The notes beneath the pieces were generated by a model. It saw nothing but the letters and a program-made list of their open reading frames with translations. It was not told where the DNA came from and made no database searches. Below, in pieces: positions 51,230 to 59,581 of a stretch of DNA of 64,000 nucleotides (the first letter of the stretch is position 1; each line of letters begins with the position of its first letter). This DNA comes from Verrucosispora sp. WMMD573 (lineage in GTDB: Bacteria > Actinomycetota > Actinomycetes > Mycobacteriales > Micromonosporaceae). Made by a program: the position numbers and the translations under genes. The stretch is taken from NCBI RefSeq assembly GCF_027497175.1, contig NZ_CP114901.1:1612001-1676000 (forward strand), written 5' to 3'.

Positions 51230-52363
51230 ATGGCTGCGCGGGGACGGTCATTGAGCGGGATGCGGGGCCTGGCCACCGTCCCGTCGTACGTCGTGATGCA
51301 GCCAACCACCCTGTGCAATCTCGACTGCGCGTACTGCTATCTGCCGTTTCGGGCGGCGGACCGGCAGATGCCGGTCGCGGTGGCCGAGGCGGTGGCCGCC
51401 TCGGTGAACCGGTGGGCGTCCACCGACCGGTTCTCCGTGGTCTGGCACGGTGGGGAGCCGCTGGCCACCGGCCGGGAGCGGCTGGCGGCGCTGATGGCGC
51501 CGTTCGGGCCCGAGGTGGAGCACCACGTCCAGACGAACGCCACTCTGATCGACGATGCCTGGTGCGAGTTCTTCGCCCGGCACCGGATGCGGGTGAGCGT
51601 GAGCGTGGACGGGCCGCCGGAACGCAACGGTGAGCGGGTCACCCGGGCCGGTCGACCGGCGTACGACCGGATCGTCCGTGGGGTGGCCACGTTGCGTAGA
51701 CACGGGCTGCCGTTCTCGGCGCTCGCGGTGGTCAACGACCCGTCTCCCGGGCGGGCCACCGAGCTGTACGAGTACTTTCTCGACCTCGGTTGCGAGGTGC
51801 TCGGCGTCAACATCGAGGAGACCGAGGGCGTCAACACCCGGGTCAACGCCCACGACGCTCCGGCCGTGACCGGGTTCTGGGCCGAGTTGGTCGCGGCCTG
51901 GCGGCGGGATCCCCGGATCCACCTGCGGGAGGTGGAGTGGTCGTTGCGGTACGCCGCGGCGGTGCTGGACGGCACGGCGGACGACCTGCTGCCCAGCCGG
52001 CTCGACCCGATACCGACCGTGGCGTACGACGGGTCGGTCGTGGTGCTCTCACCCGAGCTGGCCGGCTTCACCGATGCCCGCTACGGCGACTTCTCCAGCG
52101 GAAGCGTGCTCGCCACCCCGTTGCACACCATCCTGGCCGGCGCGGGGCGCACCCCCTGGGTCGGCGAGTTCATCGACGGTGTGGAGGCATGTCGCGCCTC
52201 CTGCCCGTACTTCGGTTTCTGTGGCGGAGGCCACGCGGCCAACCGCTACTTCGAGCTGGGGCGTTTTGACGGTACGGAGACCGAGCACTGCCGCAACAGC
52301 AAGATCCGCCTACTGGAGGGAGTGTTGGAGCATGCCCGAGACCACCAGTCACCGGGAGCCTGA
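51230..52363 (+). CDS. amcB: Cyclophane-forming radical SAM peptide maturase (AmcB type)
   Basis: A 377-residue radical SAM/SPASM enzyme. The 4Fe-4S SAM cluster motif is CNLDCAYC (near residue 30). Next come FSVVWHGGEP and VQTNATLIDDAWCEF. The C-terminal SPASM cysteines run CRASCPYFGFCGGG to CRNS. This is the type of maturase that forms three-residue cyclophanes between aromatic side chains and nearby residues in a ribosomal peptide. GGAGGAGG supports ATG 51230. Its 3' end overlaps the precursor gene. Confidence 0.88.
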   Translation: MAARGRSLSGMRGLATVPSYVVMQPTTLCNLDCAYCYLPFRAADRQMPVAVAEAVAASVNRWASTDRFSVVWHGGEPLATGRERLAALMAPFGPEVEHHVQTNATLIDDAWCEFFARHRMRVSVSVDGPPERNGERVTRAGRPAYDRIVRGVATLRRHGLPFSALAVVNDPSPGRATELYEYFLDLGCEVLGVNIEETEGVNTRVNAHDAPAVTGFWAELVAAWRRDPRIHLREVEWSLRYAAAVLDGTADDLLPSRLDPIPTVAYDGSVVVLSPELAGFTDARYGDFSSGSVLATPLHTILAGAGRTPWVGEFIDGVEACRASCPYFGFCGGGHAANRYFELGRFDGTETEHCRNSKIRLLEGVLEHARDHQSPGA

Positions 52364-52568
52364 GACCGTGACGGGAGACGAGCCCGACCGGGTCGCCGAC
52401 CGGGTGCGGGAGGCCGCTGTCGGACTCAACGCCCTGCTTCACGAGGCCGAGGTCGCGCGTCAACTACGGGCGGAGGTGGCGGGTGGCGACGGGGCCAGCG
52501 CGGTCTGCGCCTGGAACCACTTCGAGAACATCCCGACGTTCTACAACTGGAACAATCGTCCCCGCTGA
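52332..52568 (+). CDS. amcA: AmcA-like multiple-cyclophane RiPP precursor
   Basis: Up to 78 residues (66 if the GTG at 52368, which has a better spaced GGAG, is used). A leader of acidic, helical character (RVADRVREAAVGLNALLHEAE) precedes a core that ends WNHFENIPTFYNWNNRPR. The core holds W-N-H, F-E-N, F-Y-N and W-N-N triplets, each an aromatic followed two positions later by His or Asn, as expected for three-residue cyclophane crosslinks. A Cys lies just before the core. It directly follows amcB and is closed by a strong terminator. No protease or exporter is adjacent. Confidence 0.85.
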   Translation: MPETTSHREPETVTGDEPDRVADRVREAAVGLNALLHEAEVARQLRAEVAGGDGASAVCAWNHFENIPTFYNWNNRPR

Positions 52569-52580
52569 TCGATCGGTGCC

Positions 52581-52628
52581 GAGGGCCCGCCACGCCGCCG
52601 GAGCATCGTCCGGCCGTGGTGGGCCCTC
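52581..52628 (+). terminator. Terminator after the RiPP cassette
   Basis: GAGGGCCCGCCACG (52581-52594) pairs with CGTGGTGGGCCCTC (52615-52628), 14 bp with one G-U pair. A second stem lies inside the loop. It begins 12 bases after the precursor stop. Confidence 0.85.
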
Positions 52629-52671
52629 GACTCGTCGGGTGCTGCACGCCGCTGCGTAGCGGGCACATGCG

Positions 52672-52700
52672 TGAGCACGCGGGGAGTCACCGCGTGCTCA
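52672..52700. terminator. Terminator after the DUF3073 gene
   Basis: Perfect 11-bp stem TGAGCACGCGG / CCGCGTGCTCA (52672-52682 and 52690-52700) with a seven-base loop, 14 bases beyond the DUF3073 stop on the minus strand. Confidence 0.8.
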
Positions 52701-52714
52701 GATGTGACCGGGGG

Positions 52715-52927
52715 TCAGCGGGTCGGACGGACCCAGTTGTCCGGGTCGTCGTCGGAGTGGTCCTCGTCGTCGTCGACGTACTCTTTGTAGTCGTCGTCGA
52801 AGTTGCGGTCCGACTTGCCGCTGCCGCCGAGTTCTCGCTGCAAGGCGGCGAGGTCGGTGTTCGGGGAGTGGTACTTCAGCTCCCGGGCCACCTTTGTCTG
52901 CTTGGCCTTAGCACGGCCGCGCCCCAT
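52715..52927 (-). CDS. DUF3073 family protein
   Basis: A 70-residue actinobacterial protein: basic N-terminus (MGRGRAKAKQTKVARELKY), then HSPNTDLAALQREL and an acidic C-terminus (DDDYKEYVDDDEDHSDDDPD). This matches DUF3073, present in the same place near purM in Streptomyces. A GAGGGGG ribosome site supports the ATG at 52927. Function unknown; the basic/acidic split suggests nucleic-acid or ribosome binding. Confidence 0.88.
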   Translation of the reverse strand: MGRGRAKAKQTKVARELKYHSPNTDLAALQRELGGSGKSDRNFDDDYKEYVDDDEDHSDDDPDNWVRPTR

Positions 52928-53296
52928 GGCTCGACCCCCTCGCACAGAATGCGGGGCAGCCCGAAGGCGGGCCCCGATGACGTCAGGCATCTCTCGTGGC
53001 TCTTACGGTACATGGGGATGCCACCGTTCGGCACCTCGGGTTACCCACGACCACGACCGCGCGTTGCGGTTGTCAGGACGTCACCCATTGTACCCGGTAA
53101 GGAGCAGTGCCGAGATCGGTCGTGACACAGGGCAAATCACCGCGAACGCGTCGTAAATTCAGCTTAGCGGGACCAGTGTCATCATTTCGCCCGGGCTGCG
53201 GCGTGTCGTCTCGCGTCCACCGCCCGGTCCGCTGCTCCGCTCGGTCGGAGCGGGCCGTCGAGGGGCGGACACCGGCCCGCCCCCGACGGTGCGTCG
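52928..53296. other. Intergenic region upstream of DUF3073, downstream of vdh
   Basis: About 370 bases. On the minus strand TACAAT (53092-53087) is a good -10 for the DUF3073 gene. Around 53227-53270 a composite stem (GTCCGC...GCGGAC enclosing CTCCG...CGGAG) probably ends vdh transcription. The stretch 53130-53180 is relatively AT-rich. No convincing gene was found. Confidence 0.45.
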
Positions 53297-54379
53297 TCAG
53301 CGGAGGTAGATGGTGCGCAGCCGCCCGATCTCGGCCATCCGCCGTTCGGCCAGCCGGTCCGCCGCCACTGCCGGCGGTACGCCGTCGGTGTCGGCGAGAC
53401 GGAGGATCTCCCGCGTGGTGTCGTAGATCCTGGTGGCGCGCAGCTTGGCCCGCTCGAAGTCGAAGCCCTCGATCTCGTCCGCGACCTGGATCACACCGCC
53501 GGCGTTCACCACGTAATCGGGCGCGTAGAGGATGCCCCGGTCGGCGAGCAGCTTCTCCACTCCGGAGTGGGCGAGCTGGTTGTTGGCCGCCCCGGCGACC
53601 ACCTTGGCCCGCAGCGCCGCCACCGTGTCGTCGTCGAGGGCGCCGCCGAGGGCGCACGGGGCGTACACGTCGATGTCGGCGCTGACCAGCGCGGAGGCGT
53701 CGTCGACGAGGTGGACCTGTGGGTGTGTGGTGCGCGCCCAGTCCAGCGCCCGCGCGCTGACGTCGGTGGCGACCACCTCGGCACCGTCCTCCAACAGGTG
53801 GCCGACGAGGTACTTGCCGACCTTGCCCAGCCCGGCGACACCGACCCGCCGACCGTTGAGCGTCGGTACACCCCAGAGGTGCTCGGCCGCCGCCCGCATG
53901 CCCTGGAACACGCCCCAGGCGGTGAGGATCGAGGAGTCGCCCGCCCCGCCGTGCTCGACGCTGCGGCCGGTGACGTACCGGGTCTCCCGGGCGATCACGT
54001 CCATGTCCGGCACGTAGGTGCCGACGTCGCAGGCGGTGTAGTACCGGCCACCCAGGGACTCCACGAAGCGGCCGTAGGCGCGCAGCAGCGCCTCGCTCTT
54101 GATCTGCTCCGGGTCGCCCCAGATGACCGCCTTGCCGCCGCCCAGGTCCAGACCGGCGAGGGCGTTCTTGTACGCCATGCCGCGAGAGAGGTCGAGCACG
54201 TCGGCGAGGGCGGCCTCCTCGCTGTCGTACGGGTAGAACCGGGTGCCGCCGAGCGCGGGACCCAGCGCGGTGGAGTAGATGCCGATGATCGCCTTCAGGC
54301 CGGTCTGCTTGTCCTGGCAGAACACGACCTGCTCGTGGCCCGTGGACTCCGGGTCGTCCGTGGTGGCGAATACGCCCAT
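53297..54379 (-). CDS. vdh: Valine (branched-chain amino acid) dehydrogenase
   Basis: A 360-residue Glu/Leu/Phe/Val dehydrogenase that deaminates valine to 2-oxoisovalerate with NAD, feeding branched-chain acyl-CoA pools. The catalytic lysine region is [15 protein letters not shown]. The cofactor motif is [33 protein letters not shown] and [10 protein letters not shown] also fit. GGAGC precedes ATG 54379. The position beside bldC matches Streptomyces. Confidence 0.93.
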   Translation of the reverse strand: MGVFATTDDPESTGHEQVVFCQDKQTGLKAIIGIYSTALGPALGGTRFYPYDSEEAALADVLDLSRGMAYKNALAGLDLGGGKAVIWGDPEQIKSEALLRAYGRFVESLGGRYYTACDVGTYVPDMDVIARETRYVTGRSVEHGGAGDSSILTAWGVFQGMRAAAEHLWGVPTLNGRRVGVAGLGKVGKYLVGHLLEDGAEVVATDVSARALDWARTTHPQVHLVDDASALVSADIDVYAPCALGGALDDDTVAALRAKVVAGAANNQLAHSGVEKLLADRGILYAPDYVVNAGGVIQVADEIEGFDFERAKLRATRIYDTTREILRLADTDGVPPAVAADRLAERRMAEIGRLRTIYLR

Positions 54380-54647
54380 GACTGGCTCCTGTGTCGGCGG
54401 GCGCCCTTGTGAGGCGCGGACCTGGTCAACGTCGGCGGGGATGCTGCCGGTGCTGCGAGCCTAGTATCGGCGCGCGTCTCGCCGCTCTCCCCGGTGGCCG
54501 CCGTCCCGTCCTACGGGCGGTCCGTCCCGGCCGCGTCGTCGAGGTGAGGGGTGGCGTCGGGCTTTGGCCCGGTTGCTCCTGCGCCGCGCCGGGTCGCCCG
54601 ATGACGCCGAGCAACGCTCGGCTTGCCGTTCGTGGGAGGATCGCGCC

Positions 54648-55487
54648 GTGCCGTCGCTCTTCGCTTCATACCTGCGCGTGTACGAGCCGCTGACCGCCTT
54701 CGACCGGGATCGCCAGTCCTACTGGCGACGCTACGTCGAGCAGGGACGGGCCGTGGCGCCGGTGGAGGGGCCCGTCCGGCAGCGGACCTCGGTGATCGAG
54801 GCACTCGGTGCCGGTTGGACGCGGCTGCCGGATCTGCCGGACGAGGCGTACGTGCTGGAGACCGACGAGACCCTGCTGGTGTGCCCGTGGAACCTGCGTA
54901 TCCGGGTGGCTGAGGCGGCGTTGAGCGCGCGGGACGGCGTACCGCCCGTGCTGGCCGACGCCTTCGTGCCGCCGGTGCTGGCCGGGCAGGCCAAGGCCGT
55001 GGTGGAGGACTGGCGTAGCGGTGCCCGGGTGTTGGAGCACGGCGTCCCCCGGGTGCACGAGCAGATCGCGACCTGGGGCGTACCACTGCGCTGGTTCGTG
55101 CTCTTCGACGCGCAGGAGCGTAACCACGTCACCGTGCCGGACCGGCGCTCGCTGCGCTTCCGGACGGAGATCTCCAAGGCCCGCCGCCGCTCGTCGCGGG
55201 CGCTGGCGGTGCTCCGCAAGTCGGTCGGCGACGCGCCGATCACCGAGGCGGTGGAGGAGGCGGCCCGCTGGCTGGAGGAGTTCCACCCAGGTTCGGTGGT
55301 GGAACTCGACTACGGCGGGCTGGTCGAGTTGCTGTCCGACGAGACGCTGGCCGAGGACGACTCGCCGGAACTGGTCGCGGCCGGGCTGGCCGGGCTGTCG
55401 CGGGGCGAGGCGGAGGAGGCCTCGGCGGCGTACGACAAGTTGGTCACCCGGTGGCGCGCGGTGCAACTTCTGGAGCGTTGCAATTAG
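54648..55487 (+). CDS. Conserved actinobacterial hypothetical protein between vdh and bldC
   Basis: A 279-residue protein beginning MPSLFASYLRVYEPLTAFDRDRQSYW. It is soluble, rich in Arg and Glu, with one helical region (KARRRSSRALAVLRKSVGD...VEEAARWLEEFHPGSVVELDYGGLVELL). No recognised domain. The GTG at 54648 is supported by GGAGGAT upstream. Its location matches the unnamed gene between vdh and bldC in Streptomyces, suggesting orthology. Confidence 0.85.
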   Translation: MPSLFASYLRVYEPLTAFDRDRQSYWRRYVEQGRAVAPVEGPVRQRTSVIEALGAGWTRLPDLPDEAYVLETDETLLVCPWNLRIRVAEAALSARDGVPPVLADAFVPPVLAGQAKAVVEDWRSGARVLEHGVPRVHEQIATWGVPLRWFVLFDAQERNHVTVPDRRSLRFRTEISKARRRSSRALAVLRKSVGDAPITEAVEEAARWLEEFHPGSVVELDYGGLVELLSDETLAEDDSPELVAAGLAGLSRGEAEEASAAYDKLVTRWRAVQLLERCN

Positions 55488-55739
55488 GTCACTGATGTCC
55501 CTTTTTGGGACCATAACGCGAGGCAACTTCGTAGTTGACGCATCACGAACCGTGATCATGAGTCCGATTAAGTTACTTTCTGGCGTGTAAAAGTCGTATA
55601 AATCGGGCATGGTTCATCCGTCCGTCTAGGGACGTTCGGCCGTTCGGCCCATGTCGGACATCGGGGACTAGCCGGACCATGGGAGACGCGTCGGCCGGCG
55701 GGACCCCGGCCGATGTCTATACATGTGGAGGAGTGACCG
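55488..55739 (+). promoter_or_regulatory. bldC upstream region
   Basis: 252 bases, clearly less GC-rich than its surroundings. A small stem GTCCC-TTTTT-GGGAC (55497-55511) just after the upstream gene may terminate it. ATCACGAACCGTGAT (15-base palindrome near 55543-55557) is a candidate operator. The bldC promoter should lie in the AT-rich stretch around 55560-55610. Confidence 0.5.
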
Positions 55740-55949
55740 ATGGCATCGCGAACGCACGAACCAGAGCCGCTACTCACACCGGCCGAGGTGGCGTCGATGT
55801 TCCGTGTCGACCCGAAGACGGTGACCCGTTGGGCGAAGGCTGGCAAGCTGAGCGCCATCCGGACCCTTGGCGGTCACCGCCGATACCGCGAGTCTGAGGT
55901 CAGGGCACTGCTGCAGGGCCAGATTCCGCAGCAGCGCCAGGGGGACTGA
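55740..55949 (+). CDS. bldC: BldC, MerR-like developmental regulator
   Basis: A 69-residue DNA-binding protein: LLTPAEVASMFRVDPKTVTRWAKAGKLSAIRTLGGHRRYRESEVRALLQG is the winged helix of BldC, with the short conserved tail. In Streptomyces BldC binds direct repeats cooperatively and controls the onset of development. GAGGAG lies six bases before the ATG. A perfect terminator follows. Its presence supports a filamentous, sporulating relative. Confidence 0.97.
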   Translation: MASRTHEPEPLLTPAEVASMFRVDPKTVTRWAKAGKLSAIRTLGGHRRYRESEVRALLQGQIPQQRQGD

Positions 55950-55974
55950 CCACACGGTTGATAGCAAAGCTTCA

Positions 55975-56007
55975 CGAAGGGCGGCGGACTCGTTCCGCCG
56001 CCCTTCG
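55975..56007 (+). terminator. Terminator after bldC
   Basis: Perfect 13-bp stem CGAAGGGCGGCGG / CCGCCGCCCTTCG with a seven-base loop, 26 bases after the bldC stop. Confidence 0.88.
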
Positions 56008-56050
56008 CCATGGGCGGGCCGGCGAGGTCCCGGAACGCCGGGCGAGACCG

Positions 56051-56431
56051 TCAGTCGGTCAGCTCGACCCGGATGCCCACCGTGCCGCCCTCCCCCCGGC
56101 GCAGCCGGCTGCCGAGCAGGGTGAGCCGGCCGATCACCCGGTATTTCTGCTTGATCAGGCCACGAATGCGGTTGGTCGCGCCGGGATCGTAGAGGCTCGC
56201 CCGAGCGGGTACCGCCTCGCCGTGCGGCCGACCGCGTACGTCGCAGGGGGCCACCGTGACGTTCCCACTGCGGCGGATCCGTTTCACCTTGCCGGCGTCG
56301 GCCGCCGACCAGACCGCCAGGGCGTCGCCGTCGCGGACCGCCCAGACCGGGGTCGGCACTGCACGACCGTCCTTACGGAAGGTCGTCAGGAGGATGTACT
56401 TCTCGGCCGAGAGGCGGTCCAACGTGGTCAC
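56051..56431 (-). CDS. PPOX-class (F420-dependent type) oxidoreductase
   Basis: A 126-residue split-barrel flavin/F420-binding protein: EKYILLTTFRKDGRAVPTPVWAVRDGDALAVWSAADAGKVKRIRRSGNVTVAPCD, the typical actinobacterial PPOX class. The start is GTG 56431. Substrate unknown; many relatives use deazaflavin F420. The gene is convergent with bldC and divergent from the methyltransferase. Confidence 0.85.
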   Translation of the reverse strand: MTTLDRLSAEKYILLTTFRKDGRAVPTPVWAVRDGDALAVWSAADAGKVKRIRRSGNVTVAPCDVRGRPHGEAVPARASLYDPGATNRIRGLIKQKYRVIGRLTLLGSRLRRGEGGTVGIRVELTD

Positions 56432-56485
56432 GCCGCCAGGATACGGGTGCTACGGCCGACTGAGCGGCCGGATAGCGTGAAGCAT

Positions 56486-57265
56486 GTGACGGGGGAGCCA
56501 CGGATCGGTGACGTCTTCGGGGAACTGCTGCGCGACGCGCTGGCCGTGGCGACCGGGGTCGGTCCCCGGCCGCTGGCCGGTGGGCGCCTGCCCCGCCCGG
56601 TCATCGAGATCATCGAGCGGGACGACGGGCTGATCAACGGCGCACCGGCCGCGCACTATCTCGACGGACCGCAGGACTGGCAGCCGCACGATCACCGGGC
56701 GGTCGACCGGGTACGCGGCGCGACGCTGGACGTCGGTGTCGGCGGCGGACGGATCGCGCTGCTGTTACAGGAGCGGGGCGTACCGGTCACCGGGCTGGAC
56801 ACCTCGGCCGGCGCGTTGCAGGTGTGCCGCCGTCGGGGCGTACGCGACCTGGTGCACGCCACCGTCGACGAGCACGCCGCGAGCGGGCGGCGGTACGACA
56901 CCTTCCTGCTGCTCGGCAACAACCTCGGCCTGATCGAGGGGCGGGAACGGGCGCCGGCGTTCCTCGCCGCGCTGGCGGCTCTGGCCCGCCCCGGCGCGCG
57001 GTTGATCGCCCACGGCACCGACCCGTACGGCACCCGCGATCCGGTGCACACCACCTACCACGAGCACAACCGGCGGCGGGGCCGCCTGGGCGGGCAGCTG
57101 CGGCTGCGCCTGCGCTACCGCGAGCTGGGTACGCCCTGGTTCGACTACCTGGTCTGTTCACCGGAGGAACTCGCCGAGCTGGTGCACGGCTCCCCTTGGA
57201 AGTTGGTCGACGTGGACAACCACGACGCCCCGTACTATCTCGCCACCCTGCAACTGACCGGCTGA
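56486..57265 (+). CDS. Class I SAM-dependent methyltransferase
   Basis: A 259-residue enzyme with the cofactor motif LDVGVGGGRIALLLQERG, followed by VTGLDTSAGALQVCRRRG and a FLLLGNNLGLIEGRE motif IV region. Target unknown. GTG 56486 is the likely start; the ribosome site is weak. It ends at a strong bidirectional hairpin. Confidence 0.8.
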   Translation: MTGEPRIGDVFGELLRDALAVATGVGPRPLAGGRLPRPVIEIIERDDGLINGAPAAHYLDGPQDWQPHDHRAVDRVRGATLDVGVGGGRIALLLQERGVPVTGLDTSAGALQVCRRRGVRDLVHATVDEHAASGRRYDTFLLLGNNLGLIEGRERAPAFLAALAALARPGARLIAHGTDPYGTRDPVHTTYHEHNRRRGRLGGQLRLRLRYRELGTPWFDYLVCSPEELAELVHGSPWKLVDVDNHDAPYYLATLQLTG

Positions 57266-57296
57266 GCCGGCGACCCGCGCACCGCGGAAGTGTTGA

Positions 57297-57340
57297 GAAG
57301 GGCACCCTGCTCCGCCGGAGGCGTCAGCAGGGAGCCCTTC
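57297..57340. terminator. Bidirectional hairpin between convergent genes
   Basis: GAAGGGCACCCTGCT (57297-57311) pairs with AGCAGGGAGCCCTTC (57326-57340), 15 bp with one mismatch and a 14-base loop. It sits between convergent stops at 57265 and 57349. The outer bases GTGTTGAG / CCGACAC extend the pairing imperfectly. Confidence 0.85.
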
Positions 57341-57348
57341 CCGACACC

Positions 57349-57645
57349 TCAAACCTGAACGGTCGGCGGAAGCTGCTCCGGGGGGAGCCCGCCGTCACCG
57401 TCGACCACCTCGTCGGGCTGGCCGTCCTCGTCGATGTCGACCATCGTGACGTCCACCTTGCCGTCCCCGTCGGTGTCGAACTGGAACAGGTCGGCTTTCC
57501 CGTCCCCGTCGGTGTCGACCACCCACACGTCGGTACGGCCGTCGTTGTTGGTGTCGGCACGCAGCAGCTCGACGCGCTCGTCGCCGCGCGTCTCGACGAT
57601 CCCCTCGGCGCCCGCGCCGTCCACGGTCTCCGGTGCCTGGCTCAT
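57349..57645 (-). CDS. Small Asp-rich EF-hand/TSP3-like repeat protein
   Basis: A 98-residue acidic protein with five successive calcium-loop-like repeats: DTNNDGRTD, DTDGDGKAD, DTDGDGKVD, DIDEDGQPD, DGDGG, spaced 12-15 residues. There is no signal peptide, so it should be cytosolic, unlike typical dockerins or TSP3 proteins. The ATG at 57645 follows AAGGACGAG. Calcium binding is inferred from the DxDxDG pattern. Role unknown. Confidence 0.8.
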   Translation of the reverse strand: MSQAPETVDGAGAEGIVETRGDERVELLRADTNNDGRTDVWVVDTDGDGKADLFQFDTDGDGKVDVTMVDIDEDGQPDEVVDGDGGLPPEQLPPTVQV

Positions 57646-57839
57646 CTGCTCGTCCTTCCCTCGGTTGTCGGCGATCTGTACCCGATCCCGCCCGCCCCCA
57701 CGCATGCCACCGATGCCGGCGCTGCATAGGGTCGCAGCATGACTGAGCGGAGCGTACGGGCTGACCCCCGGCGTGGCGGCGATCCCGCGCGCCGCAGGCG
57801 TGAGCCGGGGACCGATTCTCACGGTGCGGTGGTGTCGCG

Positions 57840-58781
57840 ATGACGGAACGGTTCGTGGTGGTGGGTGCCGGCACGATGGGTCTCGGCATCGCGTACGTGG
57901 CGGCGGGCAGCGGGCACACGGTGGAACTGGTCGAGGTGGACCGGGAGCGCGGTGCCGCTGCGGTGCGGCGGCTCACCGAACTCGGGGAGCGGGCCGTGCG
58001 GCGGGGCAGACTCAGCGCCGAGCAGGCCGCTGCCGACCGGGAACGGATCACCCTGCGGGCGGGACTCGCCGAGGTCGCACCGGTGCCGGACGTGATCGTG
58101 GAGGCGGTGCCGGAACGGGCCGAACTCAAGCGGGCCGTGCTCGCCGAGGCGGAGGCGCTGCACCCGGCGCTGCTGGGCAGCAACACCTCAAGCATTCCGA
58201 TCGCCGACCTTGCGGCGGAGCTGACCCGGCCGGAGCGCTTCTGCGGGCTGCACTTCTTCAACCCGGTCTGGGCGATGGCGCTGCTGGAGATCGTGGTCGG
58301 GCCGGCCACCGCCCCGCAGACCACGGACGCGGCCGTCAGGCTCGCCGGGCGGCTGGGCAAGGACCCGGTCGTGGTACGCGACATGCCGGGCTTCGCCACG
58401 TCACGCCTCGGCGTGACCCTCGGGCTGGAGGCGATCCGCATGGTCGCCGACGGGGTGGCCAGCCCCGCCGACATCGACAAGGCGATGGTGCTCGGCTACC
58501 GACACCCGATCGGGCCGCTGGAACTGACCGACCTGGTCGGTCTGGACGTGCGCCTGGACATCGCGCGGACGTTGCAGGCGGCGTACGGCGACCGGTTCGC
58601 TCCGCCGCCGCTGCTGGCGGAGCTGGTCGCCGCCGGTCGGTTGGGCAAGAAGTCCGGGCACGGCTTCTACCGGTGGACCGACGGGGTGCGCTCGGCCGGC
58701 AGCGAACCCTTCGAGGCTGTCGGCGACGCTCCGGCGGCATCGATCCCGGGCGGTGCGGGCTCGCCGGAGGCGGCACGATGA
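57840..58781 (+). CDS. 3-hydroxyacyl-CoA dehydrogenase
   Basis: A 313-residue NAD-dependent enzyme oxidising 3-hydroxyacyl-CoA. The cofactor loop is VVGAGTMGLGIAYVAA. The catalytic His lies in GLHFFNPVWAMALLEIV, and the C-terminal helical domain includes GYRHPIGPLELTDLVGLD. It overlaps the enoyl-CoA hydratase gene by four bases (ATGA). Together they form a small beta-oxidation module resembling PaaH/PaaG-type pairs. Confidence 0.92.
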   Translation: MTERFVVVGAGTMGLGIAYVAAGSGHTVELVEVDRERGAAAVRRLTELGERAVRRGRLSAEQAAADRERITLRAGLAEVAPVPDVIVEAVPERAELKRAVLAEAEALHPALLGSNTSSIPIADLAAELTRPERFCGLHFFNPVWAMALLEIVVGPATAPQTTDAAVRLAGRLGKDPVVVRDMPGFATSRLGVTLGLEAIRMVADGVASPADIDKAMVLGYRHPIGPLELTDLVGLDVRLDIARTLQAAYGDRFAPPPLLAELVAAGRLGKKSGHGFYRWTDGVRSAGSEPFEAVGDAPAASIPGGAGSPEAAR

Positions 58782-59521
58782 GCGGGCTGCGGGTCGAGGA
58801 ACGGCCGGACCGACTGGTGGTCACGCTGGACCGGCCGGAGAAGCGCAACGCCATCGACGCCGCCCTGATCGCGGCCCTGCACCAGGTCTGCGCCGAGTTG
58901 GAGGCACGCCCTCGGATGCTGCTGCTGACCGGCGGCACCGACGGGATCTTCGCCGGCGGGGCGGACATCGCCCAGCTGCGGGAGCGGGGCCGGCTGGATG
59001 CGCTGGCCGCGATCAACTCGGCGGCCTTCGCCCGGATCCGGGCGCTGCCGATGCCGACCGTGGCGGCGATCGACGGCCCGGCCCTCGGTGGTGGCGCGGA
59101 GCTGGCGTACGCCTGCGATCTTCGGGTCTGCTCCGAGCGGGCGGTGTTCGGCCAGCCGGAGGTGCGGCTCGGCATTCTCGCCGGTGCCGGTGCCACCCAC
59201 CGGTTGCCGGCGCTGGTGGGCGAGGCGCTGGCCAAGGAGCTGTTGTTCACCGGCCGGCGGGTGGACGCGGCGGAGGCGCTGCGCATCGGCCTGGTGAACC
59301 GGGTGGTGGCCACGCCGGACGAGCTGCTGCCGGCGGCCCACGCGCTGATCGACGAGATGGCCAAGGGCTCGGCGTTGGCGCTGCGGTTGACCAAGCTCGC
59401 CGTCGACGCCCCGGCCGCCGCGCATCCCCAGCTGGACCTGGTCAGCCAGGCGGTGCTCTTCACCGACGAGGAGAAGCAGCGCAGGATGACGGAGTTCCTG
59501 GAACGGCGGCGCGGACGCTGA
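58778..59521 (+). CDS. Enoyl-CoA hydratase/isomerase
   Basis: A 247-residue crotonase. Oxyanion segments are FAGGADIAQL and GPALGGGAELAYACDLRV. The two catalytic Glu positions are in GGGAELA and FGQPEVRLGI. Normal length. Translation is coupled to the dehydrogenase. A perfect hairpin terminator follows 16 bases later. Confidence 0.92.
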   Translation: MSGLRVEERPDRLVVTLDRPEKRNAIDAALIAALHQVCAELEARPRMLLLTGGTDGIFAGGADIAQLRERGRLDALAAINSAAFARIRALPMPTVAAIDGPALGGGAELAYACDLRVCSERAVFGQPEVRLGILAGAGATHRLPALVGEALAKELLFTGRRVDAAEALRIGLVNRVVATPDELLPAAHALIDEMAKGSALALRLTKLAVDAPAAAHPQLDLVSQAVLFTDEEKQRRMTEFLERRRGR

Positions 59522-59537
59522 CACCCCCGCAAGCAGC

Positions 59538-59568
59538 GACGGCCGCACCGGATCGCGGTGCGGCCGTC
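59538..59568. terminator. Terminator between convergent genes
   Basis: Perfect 12-bp stem GACGGCCGCACC / GGTGCGGCCGTC with a seven-base loop, between the enoyl-CoA hydratase stop and the substrate-binding protein stop. Confidence 0.85.
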
Positions 59569-59581
59569 GGCGTCGGCCGGC

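Noticed and set aside
53107..53685. Plus-strand coding frame overlapping vdh
   Set aside because: Arg/Pro-rich translation typical of a shadow frame. The Val dehydrogenase on the other strand is unambiguous.
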